Assembly: GCF_001428105.1 (NCBI RefSeq)
Contig: NZ_LMSJ01000026.1
Coordinates: 1-64,000 of the forward strand
Direction of reading: 5' to 3'
Length of the DNA: 64,000 nt
DNA from: Paenibacillus sp. Soil766
GTDB taxonomy: Bacteria; Bacillota; Bacilli; Paenibacillales; NBRC-103111
Part shown: positions 16,490-24,997 of the stretch, piece by piece
Layout: the number at the start of each line of letters is the position of its first letter
How positions within the stretch are numbered: position 1 is the first letter of the stretch
Position numbers and translations under genes: made by a program
The notes under the pieces: generated by a model
The model's input: the letters and a program-made list of their open reading frames with translations, nothing else
What the model was told of the DNA's origin: nothing
Database searches by the model: none

Positions 16490-17141
16490 TTCTACATCAG
16501 TCGCCTTGAAGCAAATTCTCCATAACTCCTCTACTTCAGAAGCTTACCGCTCATTGAGATTTAATATTGAATGCTCGGTATTTGGTCGTGAGGCCAAGAC
16601 CATTACCATCACTTCAGCAAGTCGGGGTGAGGGGAAGACAACAACTGCGGTTCAACTAGCAGTCGCTTATGCTCAGATTGGAAGTAAGGTTATGCTGCTA
16701 GATGCGGATCTGCGAAATCCTTCGATTCACGCGGTATTTGGCGTTGAGCCTAGTCAGGGGTTAACCAACTATCTGGAAGGACAGATTTCCATTAATGAAA
16801 TGGTGCGAGAGACAATCGTAGAGAATCTCGAATTAATCCCGTCAGGATCCAGGACACAGAATCCTTCAGGTTTGTTAGCCTCTAAGTTAATGGATACGCT
16901 GCTCGCAACGCTGAAAGAGAACTATGATATTGTCATCATTGACACCTCCTCGCTATTGACAATTACGGATGCCAAAATTATGGGGTCCAAGAGCGATGGT
17001 GTCCTTCTCATTGTAGAACATGGCAAAGTCAAACGCGACATTGCGAAGAAAGTGAAAGAAGAGCTTATGTTAGCGAATATAAAGTTGATTGGTGTTGTGC
17101 TCAATGAAGTGAAAGACAACCAGGCAGATGCTTATCTCTAA
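16470..17141 (+). CDS. BY-type tyrosine kinase (EpsB/CpsD-like)
   Basis: A 223-residue cytoplasmic kinase. Walker A SRGEGKTTT lies near residue 50, Walker A' VMLLDADLRNPS follows, and Walker B is YDIVIIDTSS. These are the bacterial tyrosine kinase signatures that control polysaccharide export with the preceding modulator. The C-terminus ends DNQADAYL with only one Tyr, in place of the usual Tyr cluster, so autophosphorylation control may be reduced or differ. Confidence 0.92.
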   Translation: MRKLSTNSTSVALKQILHNSSTSEAYRSLRFNIECSVFGREAKTITITSASRGEGKTTTAVQLAVAYAQIGSKVMLLDADLRNPSIHAVFGVEPSQGLTNYLEGQISINEMVRETIVENLELIPSGSRTQNPSGLLASKLMDTLLATLKENYDIVIIDTSSLLTITDAKIMGSKSDGVLLIVEHGKVKRDIAKKVKEELMLANIKLIGVVLNEVKDNQADAYL

Positions 17142-17187
17142 TCACTTCTTTTGAAAAAATAAAGTAAGGGGAGAGAGTTTATAGCAA

Positions 17188-18471
17188 ATGAGACAAAAAA
17201 GAAGAAAGCCACAGCCGCGAACTGTAAGAATTGCTTCTATTTTAATGCTCAGTATTGGAATTTTGGCTGGATGTTCGGACACAGCGATCGAGAATACAGA
17301 CGCAACTTCAGTCTATACGGATCAAGCGCAACAAGCAGTTAGAGTGTTCAAAGTGATTAAACAGAAAATCGGAGATTCGACAGAGCGTGTGGCAGAAGTA
17401 CAATTTTCTGCTCAATTTAAAATAATGGCTAAAACAACGGGTGAAATCGAGCAAATCATGAAAAAGCGTGGCGACATGATTCAAGAAGGCGATACCATTC
17501 TGAAGTTAAAATCTAACGAAATTCTTGCCGCACGTGAACTAGCAGTGGCAAACGTTAAAGCGCTGCAGGACGCGATTGAAAAAGCAAGAATTAGAGGACA
17601 AAAAGAAACGGATGCTCAGAAATCTGAATTAAATAATTCCATTCAAAAAATGGAGCTAGGGATGGCTACACTTCTCCGCAGCTACAATAAAATGAAGAAT
17701 GACTTTGATATTGGTTTGGCAACCAAAGCTCAGCTGTACCAAATGGAAACCCAGATGATGAATGCTCGGATGGATCTAGATCAAATGAAGGTTAAATTAC
17801 AAACATTTGACCCCATTGATCTGACAATGGAAATGGAGTCGCAACTGAAAGCTGCAAAACTTACCCTGCAGCAGGTTGAGCAATCGTCCCAGAATCTTGA
17901 AGTAAAAGCGACCGTCAGCGGGCTTATGACAGAAATGCCATTTGAAGCGGGAATGGGCATTCAAGCAGGAGCTCAAATTGCTATGATTCAAAGGCTGGAT
18001 CCTATTAAAATTAAGTCCCAGCTATCAGATGAAGAGATGAAGCTAGCTAGTGGGAAGTCGGAGATGTCGTACTTACTTCCTAACAACAAAACGAAGTATC
18101 AAGGGGCTATTAGCTATCTCTCGAAAGTTATCGATCCTGAATCGAAAGCGTATGAAATTAATCTGGAAGTACCTAACAAGGATCTTCTCTTGAAGCCAGG
18201 GATGAAGTTGAAGCTTCAGCTGTCGGAGGAGAAAGATCTGATTGTGTTGACAGTACCGACCTATAGCATTGTTAGAGAAGGCGATAATGCTTATGTGTAT
18301 GTACTCTCGGGTGATACCGTTGAGAAACGTAACATTCAGCTGGGCAGACTAAACGAACCTAAGCAAGAGGTGCTTTCTGGTTTGAAGGAAGGCGAAATGG
18401 TTGTGAAAACCAATCCTAGCGCATTAATGGATAAAGCGAAAGTTCAAGTAGCGGCAGTTGAAGAGCAATAA
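17188..18471 (+). CDS. HlyD/RND-type membrane fusion lipoprotein
   Basis: A 427-residue protein with a lipoprotein signal ending ILAGC (Cys about residue 29). It has a biotinyl-lipoyl-like half (KTTGEIEQIMKKRGDMIQEGDTILKL), a long coiled-coil hairpin (residues 110-230), the second lipoyl half (VKATVSGLMTEMPFEAGMGIQAG), a beta-barrel and a membrane-proximal domain with RLNEPKQEVLSGLKEGEMVV. Such proteins bridge an inner-membrane transporter to the outside. The nearby ABC exporter (22026) is a possible partner. It sits after the kinase in the same operon. Confidence 0.85.
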   Translation: MRQKRRKPQPRTVRIASILMLSIGILAGCSDTAIENTDATSVYTDQAQQAVRVFKVIKQKIGDSTERVAEVQFSAQFKIMAKTTGEIEQIMKKRGDMIQEGDTILKLKSNEILAARELAVANVKALQDAIEKARIRGQKETDAQKSELNNSIQKMELGMATLLRSYNKMKNDFDIGLATKAQLYQMETQMMNARMDLDQMKVKLQTFDPIDLTMEMESQLKAAKLTLQQVEQSSQNLEVKATVSGLMTEMPFEAGMGIQAGAQIAMIQRLDPIKIKSQLSDEEMKLASGKSEMSYLLPNNKTKYQGAISYLSKVIDPESKAYEINLEVPNKDLLLKPGMKLKLQLSEEKDLIVLTVPTYSIVREGDNAYVYVLSGDTVEKRNIQLGRLNEPKQEVLSGLKEGEMVVKTNPSALMDKAKVQVAAVEEQ

Positions 18472-18492
18472 ATAAAAATGGAGTGACTTTAT

Positions 18493-20208
18493 TTGAAAAT
18501 TCATTGGAAAAAAACAACGATAATGTTCATCCTAGCTGCCTCTCTGGTCATTCCATCGGCATCCTTTCATGTTGCTGCGGATGAGAAGTATTCACAATCC
18601 TACACACTTAGTCGTTACCAGTTAACAGATTCTCTGCAAGTTGATGTTAAAAGCGTATTGAATGAACCTACTTCAGAGGGAACTAAAATTGGTGCTGTTA
18701 TTCGTTACTATAACGCAGGAGAACGCTTAGTCGGTGTTCCTGAATATGAAGTTCGTGTCAAAACGAATGAGGGCTTGGAATACATTATGCGTCCTAGTCT
18801 TGCGAATGCGAGAAATATTCAGCCGAAAGAAACCATCGAGCTTAGTTATTGGAATGTTATAGATCGCTATGACGTATTTGCCTTAGATGAGCTTTCGTGG
18901 TCGGATGTAGATGAATTCGTCTATCCGAAGGAAGAGAAGCGAATTATCTCTTTGCCTATCACAGATCTAGAGTGGAAAGGGGATAAAGCGAATCTTTCAG
19001 ACCCTGCTCAAATCAAGCAGTGGCAAGATACATTCACAATCCCTATGCTTACGGACCAAATCCAATATCAACCTGTGAGCTTGAATGAACAGAATACATC
19101 TAATGGGATCAAAACGGTAGTCGGTTTCCTTGCAACCAACATGGGAGACAAGCCAATTACCGTACCTGATTTTCGAATAAATGGGAAGTCTGGGAATAAA
19201 GTATTTAATGGTGAAAGACTGGAACAAGACGAGTTGGTTCTAGATCCAGGTGAGAAAAATTATGTGCATTATGCCATACCGGTCAAGAGTCGATCCGAGT
19301 TGAAGAACTTAACGGTGCTAACACCGGAGGAGTATGTAGCAGATGATAAAACGCATATCACCTACACAATCGGCAGACTGATGATCAATTTAGTAGGAGC
19401 AACCAATTCAACACGATTACCGAGCCCTTCGGGGACATATGAGTTGAATAAACCGATTCAGTTCGATCCCATCAGTCAATTGATCCAATCGGATATTGAG
19501 GTATCCATGGTAGATCTGAATATGAGTGAGAGCGCAGGCGGCGGCTTCAAATCTGTGGTTGCCAAGTTTAAAATGCTGAATAAAAGTGGCGATTCCGTCC
19601 CAGTGCCTTCATTCCAAACTGTATTGACGATTGCTAATGGCAAAAAGTTCTCAGGAACTAGGCAAGACACGAAGGTAAATATGCTGATCCCTAATATTAG
19701 CTACGTTATCTACTATACGTATATTGTGCCAAACTCGGAGACAGGCGAGAGGCTAACGATGGAGATTCTGGATGGCAAAAAGGTTGAGCCGTATAATTTC
19801 ACTATCGCCGCGTTCAAGACGAAGGTTGTGGATTCGACTGACGGTACCCTCGCTTTCTATCCATTCCATGTCCAATTAATTGACACGTCAAAGACAACTA
19901 GCTTCAATGTAGGAAAAGGAGCTAATTATTCCTATACGTTGGGTCTAGATTTTGATATTAAGCTGCAGGATGAAGTTGTCGTGGATCAGAGCTTCTCCAA
20001 ACTGAGAGTAGAGGTAGCAGATGAGTCGAATCGCATTATGGCGTCGAAAGTGTTCTCGTTCATAGATGAGAAAAAACTGGTGAGCGGCAACGAAATCATT
20101 AGTTTCGATGCAGACCGCTTAGAAAGTACGTTAAACCTTCGACTTTATGAAGTGATCGATACCCCATTCGGAGAAGTAAGAAGACTAATGCAAACGGTGA
20201 AACGATAG
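18493..20208 (+). CDS. Secreted protein with three repeated beta-domains
   Basis: A 571-residue protein with a signal peptide (residues 1-30, cut near HVAADE). The body contains three related units, each with a G-K-VV...N.G...VP.F core: GTKIGAVIRYYNAGERLVGVPEYEV, GIKTVVGFLATNMGDKPITVPDF and GGFKSVVAKFKMLNKSGDSVPVPSF. They look like immunoglobulin-like extracellular domains. I do not recognise a named family. It starts with TTG and follows the membrane fusion lipoprotein by 21 bases, so the two probably act together at the cell surface. Confidence 0.7.
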   Translation: MKIHWKKTTIMFILAASLVIPSASFHVAADEKYSQSYTLSRYQLTDSLQVDVKSVLNEPTSEGTKIGAVIRYYNAGERLVGVPEYEVRVKTNEGLEYIMRPSLANARNIQPKETIELSYWNVIDRYDVFALDELSWSDVDEFVYPKEEKRIISLPITDLEWKGDKANLSDPAQIKQWQDTFTIPMLTDQIQYQPVSLNEQNTSNGIKTVVGFLATNMGDKPITVPDFRINGKSGNKVFNGERLEQDELVLDPGEKNYVHYAIPVKSRSELKNLTVLTPEEYVADDKTHITYTIGRLMINLVGATNSTRLPSPSGTYELNKPIQFDPISQLIQSDIEVSMVDLNMSESAGGGFKSVVAKFKMLNKSGDSVPVPSFQTVLTIANGKKFSGTRQDTKVNMLIPNISYVIYYTYIVPNSETGERLTMEILDGKKVEPYNFTIAAFKTKVVDSTDGTLAFYPFHVQLIDTSKTTSFNVGKGANYSYTLGLDFDIKLQDEVVVDQSFSKLRVEVADESNRIMASKVFSFIDEKKLVSGNEIISFDADRLESTLNLRLYEVIDTPFGEVRRLMQTVKR

Positions 20209-20217
20209 GAGAGAAGA

Positions 20218-20421
20218 ATGATGGAAAATGAGTCTATGAAACAAAAAGTGTATTCACCACCCATGGTATTAAGCCAGCAACCGGTAAGGTTTGAAACCGC
20301 TCAAAGTTGGAATAAAGGCCATGGTAATCTGAAACATCCTGGAAAAGGTAATGGTGGGATTAACTATCCGAATCCTCCCTATACAGGACCGCACAATGGA
20401 AAAGGAAATGGTAAGCCCTAG
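20218..20421 (+). CDS. Small GKGN-rich peptide, candidate RiPP precursor
   Basis: A 67-residue peptide. The N-terminal part has VYSPPMVLSQQPVRFETAQSW, like a leader with a Y-x-P-P element for a PqqD-type recognition protein. The C-terminal half is basic and rich in Gly, Asn, Pro, His and Lys (GHGNLKHPGKGNGG, GPHNGKGNGKP) with no Cys, Ser or Asp. It lies 9 bases after the secreted repeat protein and before kinase, PqqD-like, S26 peptidase and ABC genes. The precursor role is inferred from size, composition and these neighbours. Start could also be the Met at residue 2 or 7. Confidence 0.6.
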   Translation: MMENESMKQKVYSPPMVLSQQPVRFETAQSWNKGHGNLKHPGKGNGGINYPNPPYTGPHNGKGNGKP

Positions 20422-20505
20422 GAATAGTCATTCTGTGGAGGTCGACGAAAGGCTGAATGGTGCAAGTTGGCCTCCCCTATTATTGAAGTCTTGAGGAGTA
20501 GAAGT

Positions 20506-21291
20506 ATGGAACTCATTTATACAACCATTGGTGAGCATTGTATTCAAGTTCAGAGCCAGTCGAATAAAATCATAGATTGGATCCGAAGGAATTTCGCAAT
20601 TATACCCGCATCACCGCATACCCCGCATCTAAGGATTCGGCTTTATGAAGGGTATGGTGTTCCTTTTGTAAATTACGAGGTATCCATTAAACAGGAAGAG
20701 AACAATCAGATTGTCTATCGGAGGTCTGATTACCTCATCGTGGTTGATAGTGATTATCGTGAAGCATCGATCTCTGTGCACAATGAATTGGCATTAAAGC
20801 ATGCGTTCATGAATCTGTACAGCTCATTTCTCGTGTATACAGGGTGGGGACTACTCATTCATTCCTCGTGTGTGATCGAGAATGATAAGGCTTATTTGTT
20901 CGCTGGTCACTCGGGCGCTGGCAAATCAACCGCTGCGAAATTATCTGATCCTCGTGAGCTTCTCTCTGATGAAGCTACCATTGTCAAAATTACACCAGAT
21001 GCTATAACAGTGTTTGACTCACCTTTTCGAAGCGAATTATCTCGATCAGGAAGTAAAGAGAAGAGTCCGCTTGCAGGAATTTATTTATTGAATCAATCTT
21101 CTTCTAATCACATGGTAGCACTTAGTAAGTCAGATGGTTTTCTCCAACTCGTCGATAAAGTATTTTATTGGCCGCACCGCATGGAAGAAACGGTTCATAT
21201 CCTGCATATGTTACTGGATTTGGCCAGAGCAGTCTCGATTTGCGAATTGCATTTTCAGAAAAATGATACATTTTGGGAGTTGATCTCGTAA
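20506..21291 (+). CDS. HprK-like peptide kinase (lasso/RiPP kinase type)
   Basis: A 261-residue protein related to HPr kinase/phosphorylase. The P-loop GHSGAGKST lies near residue 135, followed by LLSDEATIV with the catalytic acidic residue, and RSELSRSG. Relatives in paeninodin-type clusters phosphorylate the C-terminal Ser of the peptide. The candidate peptide upstream ends in Pro and has no C-terminal Ser, so the substrate here may be different. GAGGAGTAG precedes the ATG at 20506, chosen over an upstream TTG at 20467. Confidence 0.8.
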   Translation: MELIYTTIGEHCIQVQSQSNKIIDWIRRNFAIIPASPHTPHLRIRLYEGYGVPFVNYEVSIKQEENNQIVYRRSDYLIVVDSDYREASISVHNELALKHAFMNLYSSFLVYTGWGLLIHSSCVIENDKAYLFAGHSGAGKSTAAKLSDPRELLSDEATIVKITPDAITVFDSPFRSELSRSGSKEKSPLAGIYLLNQSSSNHMVALSKSDGFLQLVDKVFYWPHRMEETVHILHMLLDLARAVSICELHFQKNDTFWELIS

Positions 21292-21560
21292 TGACACAAT
21301 ATGTAAGAATGAATAATTATGAGTCTATTGAGCTTGATGTGGAATGGATTATTCTTAATACGGATGAGTATACGTTAACGAAGTTAAATGGTGTGGGTGG
21401 ATTCTGCTGGTCACTGCTCGGCACTGCACAAACCATAGATACAATTGCCGATGCGGTCCGCAATGAATTCCAGTCGGTTCATAGCGATGTGGAAACTGAT
21501 GTTGAACTATTTTTGCATGATATGATGAATCGAGGTCTTGTTCAGCTTGCAGGATCATAA
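21291..21560 (+). CDS. PqqD-like RiPP recognition element protein
   Basis: An 89-residue winged-helix protein of the PqqD family, with NTDEYTLTKLNGVGGFCWSLLGTAQTIDTIADAV and a closing helix DVELFLHDMMNRGLVQL. These small proteins bind the leader peptide of a RiPP precursor and present it to the modifying enzymes. Its ATG overlaps the kinase stop by one base. The start at 21291 is preferred over an upstream in-frame TTG. Confidence 0.8.
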   Translation: MTQYVRMNNYESIELDVEWIILNTDEYTLTKLNGVGGFCWSLLGTAQTIDTIADAVRNEFQSVHSDVETDVELFLHDMMNRGLVQLAGS

Positions 21561-22002
21561 GGATATCGATCAGGTCATTGCGCTAACCATGGAGAAACGA
21601 GGTTGGATTGATCTGCCTGCGCAAGGTATGAGTATGTATCCTTTTATTAAAAAGGGGGATATTTGTAGGTTTATCCGCGTAGAAGCATCACGCTTGAAGA
21701 AGGGAGATATTCTCTTATTTCGAGCCGGGCACGGTCATTTAATCGCCCATCGGTTGTCCCGTATCGTGATGAACAATCAACAACCCCATTATCTGTGCAA
21801 AGGTGATACGAATGTAACGTATGACGAATGGATTTCACAGGATCAGATCATCGGACGACTCATTTGGAAAAACCGCAATGGTCGGCTTATTCAATTTACG
21901 AATCTAGCTTCAAGTACTTGGGGCTGGGCTATACTTACACTCCCTCAGTTATCGCGGTTAGTTCAATTCTATTTGGTTCGAAGTAAACTTGCGAAATCGT
22001 AG
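21538..22002 (+). CDS. S24/S26-type peptidase with Ser-His active site pattern
   Basis: A 154-residue signal-peptidase-like protein. The catalytic Ser lies in GMSMYPFIKKGD. The second box reads GDILLFRAGHGHLIAHRLSRI, with His where most bacterial signal peptidases have Lys. This resembles the ER/SipW type that uses a Ser-His pair. No membrane anchor is obvious. It may cut the leader of the nearby candidate peptide. The start is uncertain. The TTG at 21538 overlaps the PqqD-like gene, and a later start near codon 13-18 is possible. Confidence 0.75.
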   Translation: MFSLQDHKDIDQVIALTMEKRGWIDLPAQGMSMYPFIKKGDICRFIRVEASRLKKGDILLFRAGHGHLIAHRLSRIVMNNQQPHYLCKGDTNVTYDEWISQDQIIGRLIWKNRNGRLIQFTNLASSTWGWAILTLPQLSRLVQFYLVRSKLAKS

Positions 22003-22025
22003 AATAGGTATGGAGTGTCGATGAG

Positions 22026-23816
22026 ATGAATGGTTTGTTGAAAATGAAAGAAGCTCGCCGCACGTATAAAGTTTTGAAGCCGTATATCAGGCAACACCGA
22101 AAACCTTACATAGGTCTCTTCCTCCTACTCTTCATTGAAATTATGCTAACTATTGGATTCTCATGGTTTTTTGGAACGATCACAGATGCAGCAATTCATA
22201 GTGACATCACACGGATGAAATGGTTAGTACCTCTTGGTATCACACTTGTTCTAATTAGCATTACCTCCACTTATCTATTTACCCTTTGGGAGACGATTGC
22301 CACCAACGCAGTTAAAAGGGACTTCTCTGAGCAACTTTTCAAACATATTTTACAATTACCAGGTAAACAAGTAGAACGTATTCATTCTGGTGATTTATTA
22401 GCTCATTTCACGAATGACATTCATAATCTGGATGGTATTATTGGCAGCAGCCTAATAAATTTGATTAAGCTACCTTTTATTTATGGTGCTGTTCTCATTT
22501 ATTTACTGCAAATTCATTGGAAACTAGCGCTTTTATGTACATTTGTAGCACCGGTGGCCATGGTTTCTGGGGTTATCTTTGGCATATTACTGCGTAATAA
22601 TAATAGGCGAATTCAGAATTTGGTTGTTCAATTTAATGTGTTGCTAAATGAAACATTCCAAGGTTTTTTCGTTATACGCTCCTTCCTCATGGAGAAAGCA
22701 GTATTCACGAAATATGCGATTAAAAATAAGAAGCTCTATGCGTTGGAACTGAACAATGCTAGGCTGCGTGGCTGGTTCTATGTGGGAAGTCAAGCAGCCG
22801 CTTCGATAACATTTCTTGTCAGTCTGTGCTTAGGTTCCTACTATATTTCCATTGGTTTGTTATCTGTAGGAGCTTTATTAACTTTCATCAATCTCGTCAA
22901 TCATTTGGTGTATCCATTAACCGAGTTCGCTGGGCAATGGGCTGGTATACAGAAATCGATGTCGGCGATGGAGCGGATATTTCGTGTATTGGAGATCGAA
23001 GTGGAATCCGATGATTTCCCAGCTGCGATGAGAGTTGAACCGTTGGTATCTTCTATTACCTTCAACGATATTACTTTCCACTATGAGGGGCAGGCCAATT
23101 TATTTGAACACTTGAATGTACACATTCCAGCAGGGAAAATCGTAGCCATAGTTGGTTTAAGCGGAGCTGGGAAGACTACGTTATTCAATTTACTTCAGGG
23201 CTTCTACAAACCGCAAACGGGTGAAATTGCCATTAATGGACGCCAAATCTCAAACCTGTCGGTTTCTGAGCGAAGAAGTCTATTCGCCCATGTTTCTCAG
23301 GAGACGATGCTATTCAGCGGTACGATAAGAGATAACTTGCTAGTTGCACGGCTCGATATTACTGATCGCCAAATGGTTGAAGCAACGAAAATGGCTGGAA
23401 TTCATACCTATATTTCTACGCTGCCTCAGGGCTATGATACAGAGATTGGAGAAAACGGGTTGAAATTATCGGGTGGACAACGACAACGATTGGCGATCGC
23501 AAGGGCGATTTTGAAAGAGGCACCCATACTATTATTAGATGAAGGTACCTCAGCCTTGGATAGCGAGACGGAATATCATGTGAAAGCGGCATTGGATCGC
23601 CTTATGCATAATCGGACCACGCTCATTATTACACATCGCCTAGCGTCTATTCACAAAGCAGATTATATTATCGTGATGGAGCAAGGGGAAATTGTGCAAA
23701 TGGGGCGACATGAGGACATGATGCAGAAGGAAGGGGTATACCGTCGTTTGCAAGGGATGGAATCAAAGAGAGGAGAGTGGGGCTATGCTGATGCCTTTGA
23801 TCAAAGCGTTGTATGA
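22026..23816 (+). CDS. ABC exporter, fused membrane and ATPase domains
   Basis: A 596-residue type IV ABC half-transporter. Six membrane helices occupy residues 25-310. The ATPase domain has Walker A GLSGAGKTT near residue 378, signature LSGGQRQR near 481, Walker B PILLLDEGTSALD and the switch His in ITHRLASI. It lacks an N-terminal C39 peptidase domain, so leader cutting would need the separate S26 peptidase. The position suggests export of the product of the 20218 cluster. It overlaps the next gene by 32 bases. Confidence 0.9.
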   Translation: MNGLLKMKEARRTYKVLKPYIRQHRKPYIGLFLLLFIEIMLTIGFSWFFGTITDAAIHSDITRMKWLVPLGITLVLISITSTYLFTLWETIATNAVKRDFSEQLFKHILQLPGKQVERIHSGDLLAHFTNDIHNLDGIIGSSLINLIKLPFIYGAVLIYLLQIHWKLALLCTFVAPVAMVSGVIFGILLRNNNRRIQNLVVQFNVLLNETFQGFFVIRSFLMEKAVFTKYAIKNKKLYALELNNARLRGWFYVGSQAAASITFLVSLCLGSYYISIGLLSVGALLTFINLVNHLVYPLTEFAGQWAGIQKSMSAMERIFRVLEIEVESDDFPAAMRVEPLVSSITFNDITFHYEGQANLFEHLNVHIPAGKIVAIVGLSGAGKTTLFNLLQGFYKPQTGEIAINGRQISNLSVSERRSLFAHVSQETMLFSGTIRDNLLVARLDITDRQMVEATKMAGIHTYISTLPQGYDTEIGENGLKLSGGQRQRLAIARAILKEAPILLLDEGTSALDSETEYHVKAALDRLMHNRTTLIITHRLASIHKADYIIVMEQGEIVQMGRHEDMMQKEGVYRRLQGMESKRGEWGYADAFDQSVV

Positions 23817-24792
23817 TCCGCAAGCTGCTCTTCCGGGGGAGACGAAGTTGTATGAGAACGCACTGGAGGAAATCAAACGATTTTCTATAGGTTCACAACT
23901 GTACGCTTTGATCCATCAGCAAGGAAAATGGGCCCAGTTTCCTACTTTTTTTCAAGAACGTTTAAAACAGCTGTGTGATGAGACGCGGTGTCTGAATTTT
24001 TTTATCAAAAATCAACAGGACCAAATCCTTCGACAATTCGAGGCATCGCGTATTTCCGTCATTCCGTTAAAAGGTGTTCGATTTGCTGAGAAGTATTTCG
24101 GCCATTTCGGCGCGCGAGCAACTTCGGATATTGATGTATTAATCCAGAAGTCCGATTTGGATACCGCGATTGATTGCCTGAAATCTCTCGGGTTCGTCAT
24201 TGAGGAGATGAGGTCTCCGTCTCACTTCCATTGGAGTTTCTCCAAACGATTGCCGTCTAGTCCGATTCCATTGACCGTTGAGCTGCATTGGAATGTACTT
24301 GTGGAACAAACGTCCAATATTAATATGAGGGAATTCTGGGAGCATGCGACGCCATTCGCCTCTTATCAGTACGTGAAGGAACTTTCCGTCTATCATACGT
24401 TCTATATGATTTGCTTGCACGGTTGGAGTCATTATATGGATTCACCTAAGTATTATATGGACATTATGCAATTGATTCATCGTCATCATAAGGCAATAAA
24501 CTTTGATGTACTCTTCAAGGATGCTGCTTCACATCAAACACTAAAAAGATTACACCGCACGCTAATCAAAGTGTACGTTCATTTCCCACATCTAGGGGAT
24601 TTCAAAGAACTTCCTGTGTCTTATAAGAAGGCGAGTAGTGCGTCTGGCAGCCCTTATTTGGTGGCATTAGCGAATAAGATTAATAATAAATTTTTCAACT
24701 TTGATTCGGCGTCGCATACATGGGCGGCACTGATCCACGCCCTCTCTAACTTGGGAAATTCAAGGATTTCTAGCAGAATAAAAAAGTTTTAA
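23785..24792 (+). CDS. Nucleotidyltransferase family protein
   Basis: A 335-residue protein of the minimal nucleotidyltransferase fold. The key segment ARATSDIDVLIQKSDL, with the S-D-I-D acidic pair, lies near residue 115, preceded by VIPLKGVRFAEKYFG. A helical C-terminus follows. Proteins of this kind accompany paeninodin-type clusters, although their role is not settled. It is the last gene of the 15734 operon. A paralogue is at 30775. Confidence 0.75.
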   Translation: MLMPLIKALYDPQAALPGETKLYENALEEIKRFSIGSQLYALIHQQGKWAQFPTFFQERLKQLCDETRCLNFFIKNQQDQILRQFEASRISVIPLKGVRFAEKYFGHFGARATSDIDVLIQKSDLDTAIDCLKSLGFVIEEMRSPSHFHWSFSKRLPSSPIPLTVELHWNVLVEQTSNINMREFWEHATPFASYQYVKELSVYHTFYMICLHGWSHYMDSPKYYMDIMQLIHRHHKAINFDVLFKDAASHQTLKRLHRTLIKVYVHFPHLGDFKELPVSYKKASSASGSPYLVALANKINNKFFNFDSASHTWAALIHALSNLGNSRISSRIKKF

Positions 24793-24799
24793 TAAGCAG

Positions 24800-24850
24800 T
24801 TGACAGTGGAGATAGAAGATGATATTCTGAGATTGTTCTTGATAAAGAAC
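24800..24850 (+). promoter_or_regulatory. Promoter of the lasso cluster with SinR-type operator
   Basis: TTGACA (24800-24805), 17-base spacer, TATTCT (24823-24828). The perfect dyad GTTCTTGATAAAGAAC (24835-24850) covers the predicted start site. Each arm is the SinR box GTTCTY known from B. subtilis. Confidence 0.7.
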
Positions 24851-24865
24851 GGCATGAGCGTAAAT

Positions 24866-24949
24866 AGAGAACATTCAGAGAACGATAAGTGATGCTAAAG
24901 AGAATTCCTTATTTGAAAAAGTCATCACTAAATGTTCTCTAATAAGAAT
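24866..24949 (+). promoter_or_regulatory. Additional SinR-type boxes in the lasso cluster leader
   Basis: AGAGAAC at 24866-24872 and again at 24877-24883 (two GTTCTCT boxes on the minus strand, 11 bases apart, about one helical turn), then GTTCTCTAATAAGAAT at 24934-24949, an imperfect dyad. Confidence 0.55.
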
Positions 24950-24997
24950 ATACACCGGAAATACCATCTTTGAGTTTTGGCTATGTGGAGGGAAAGT

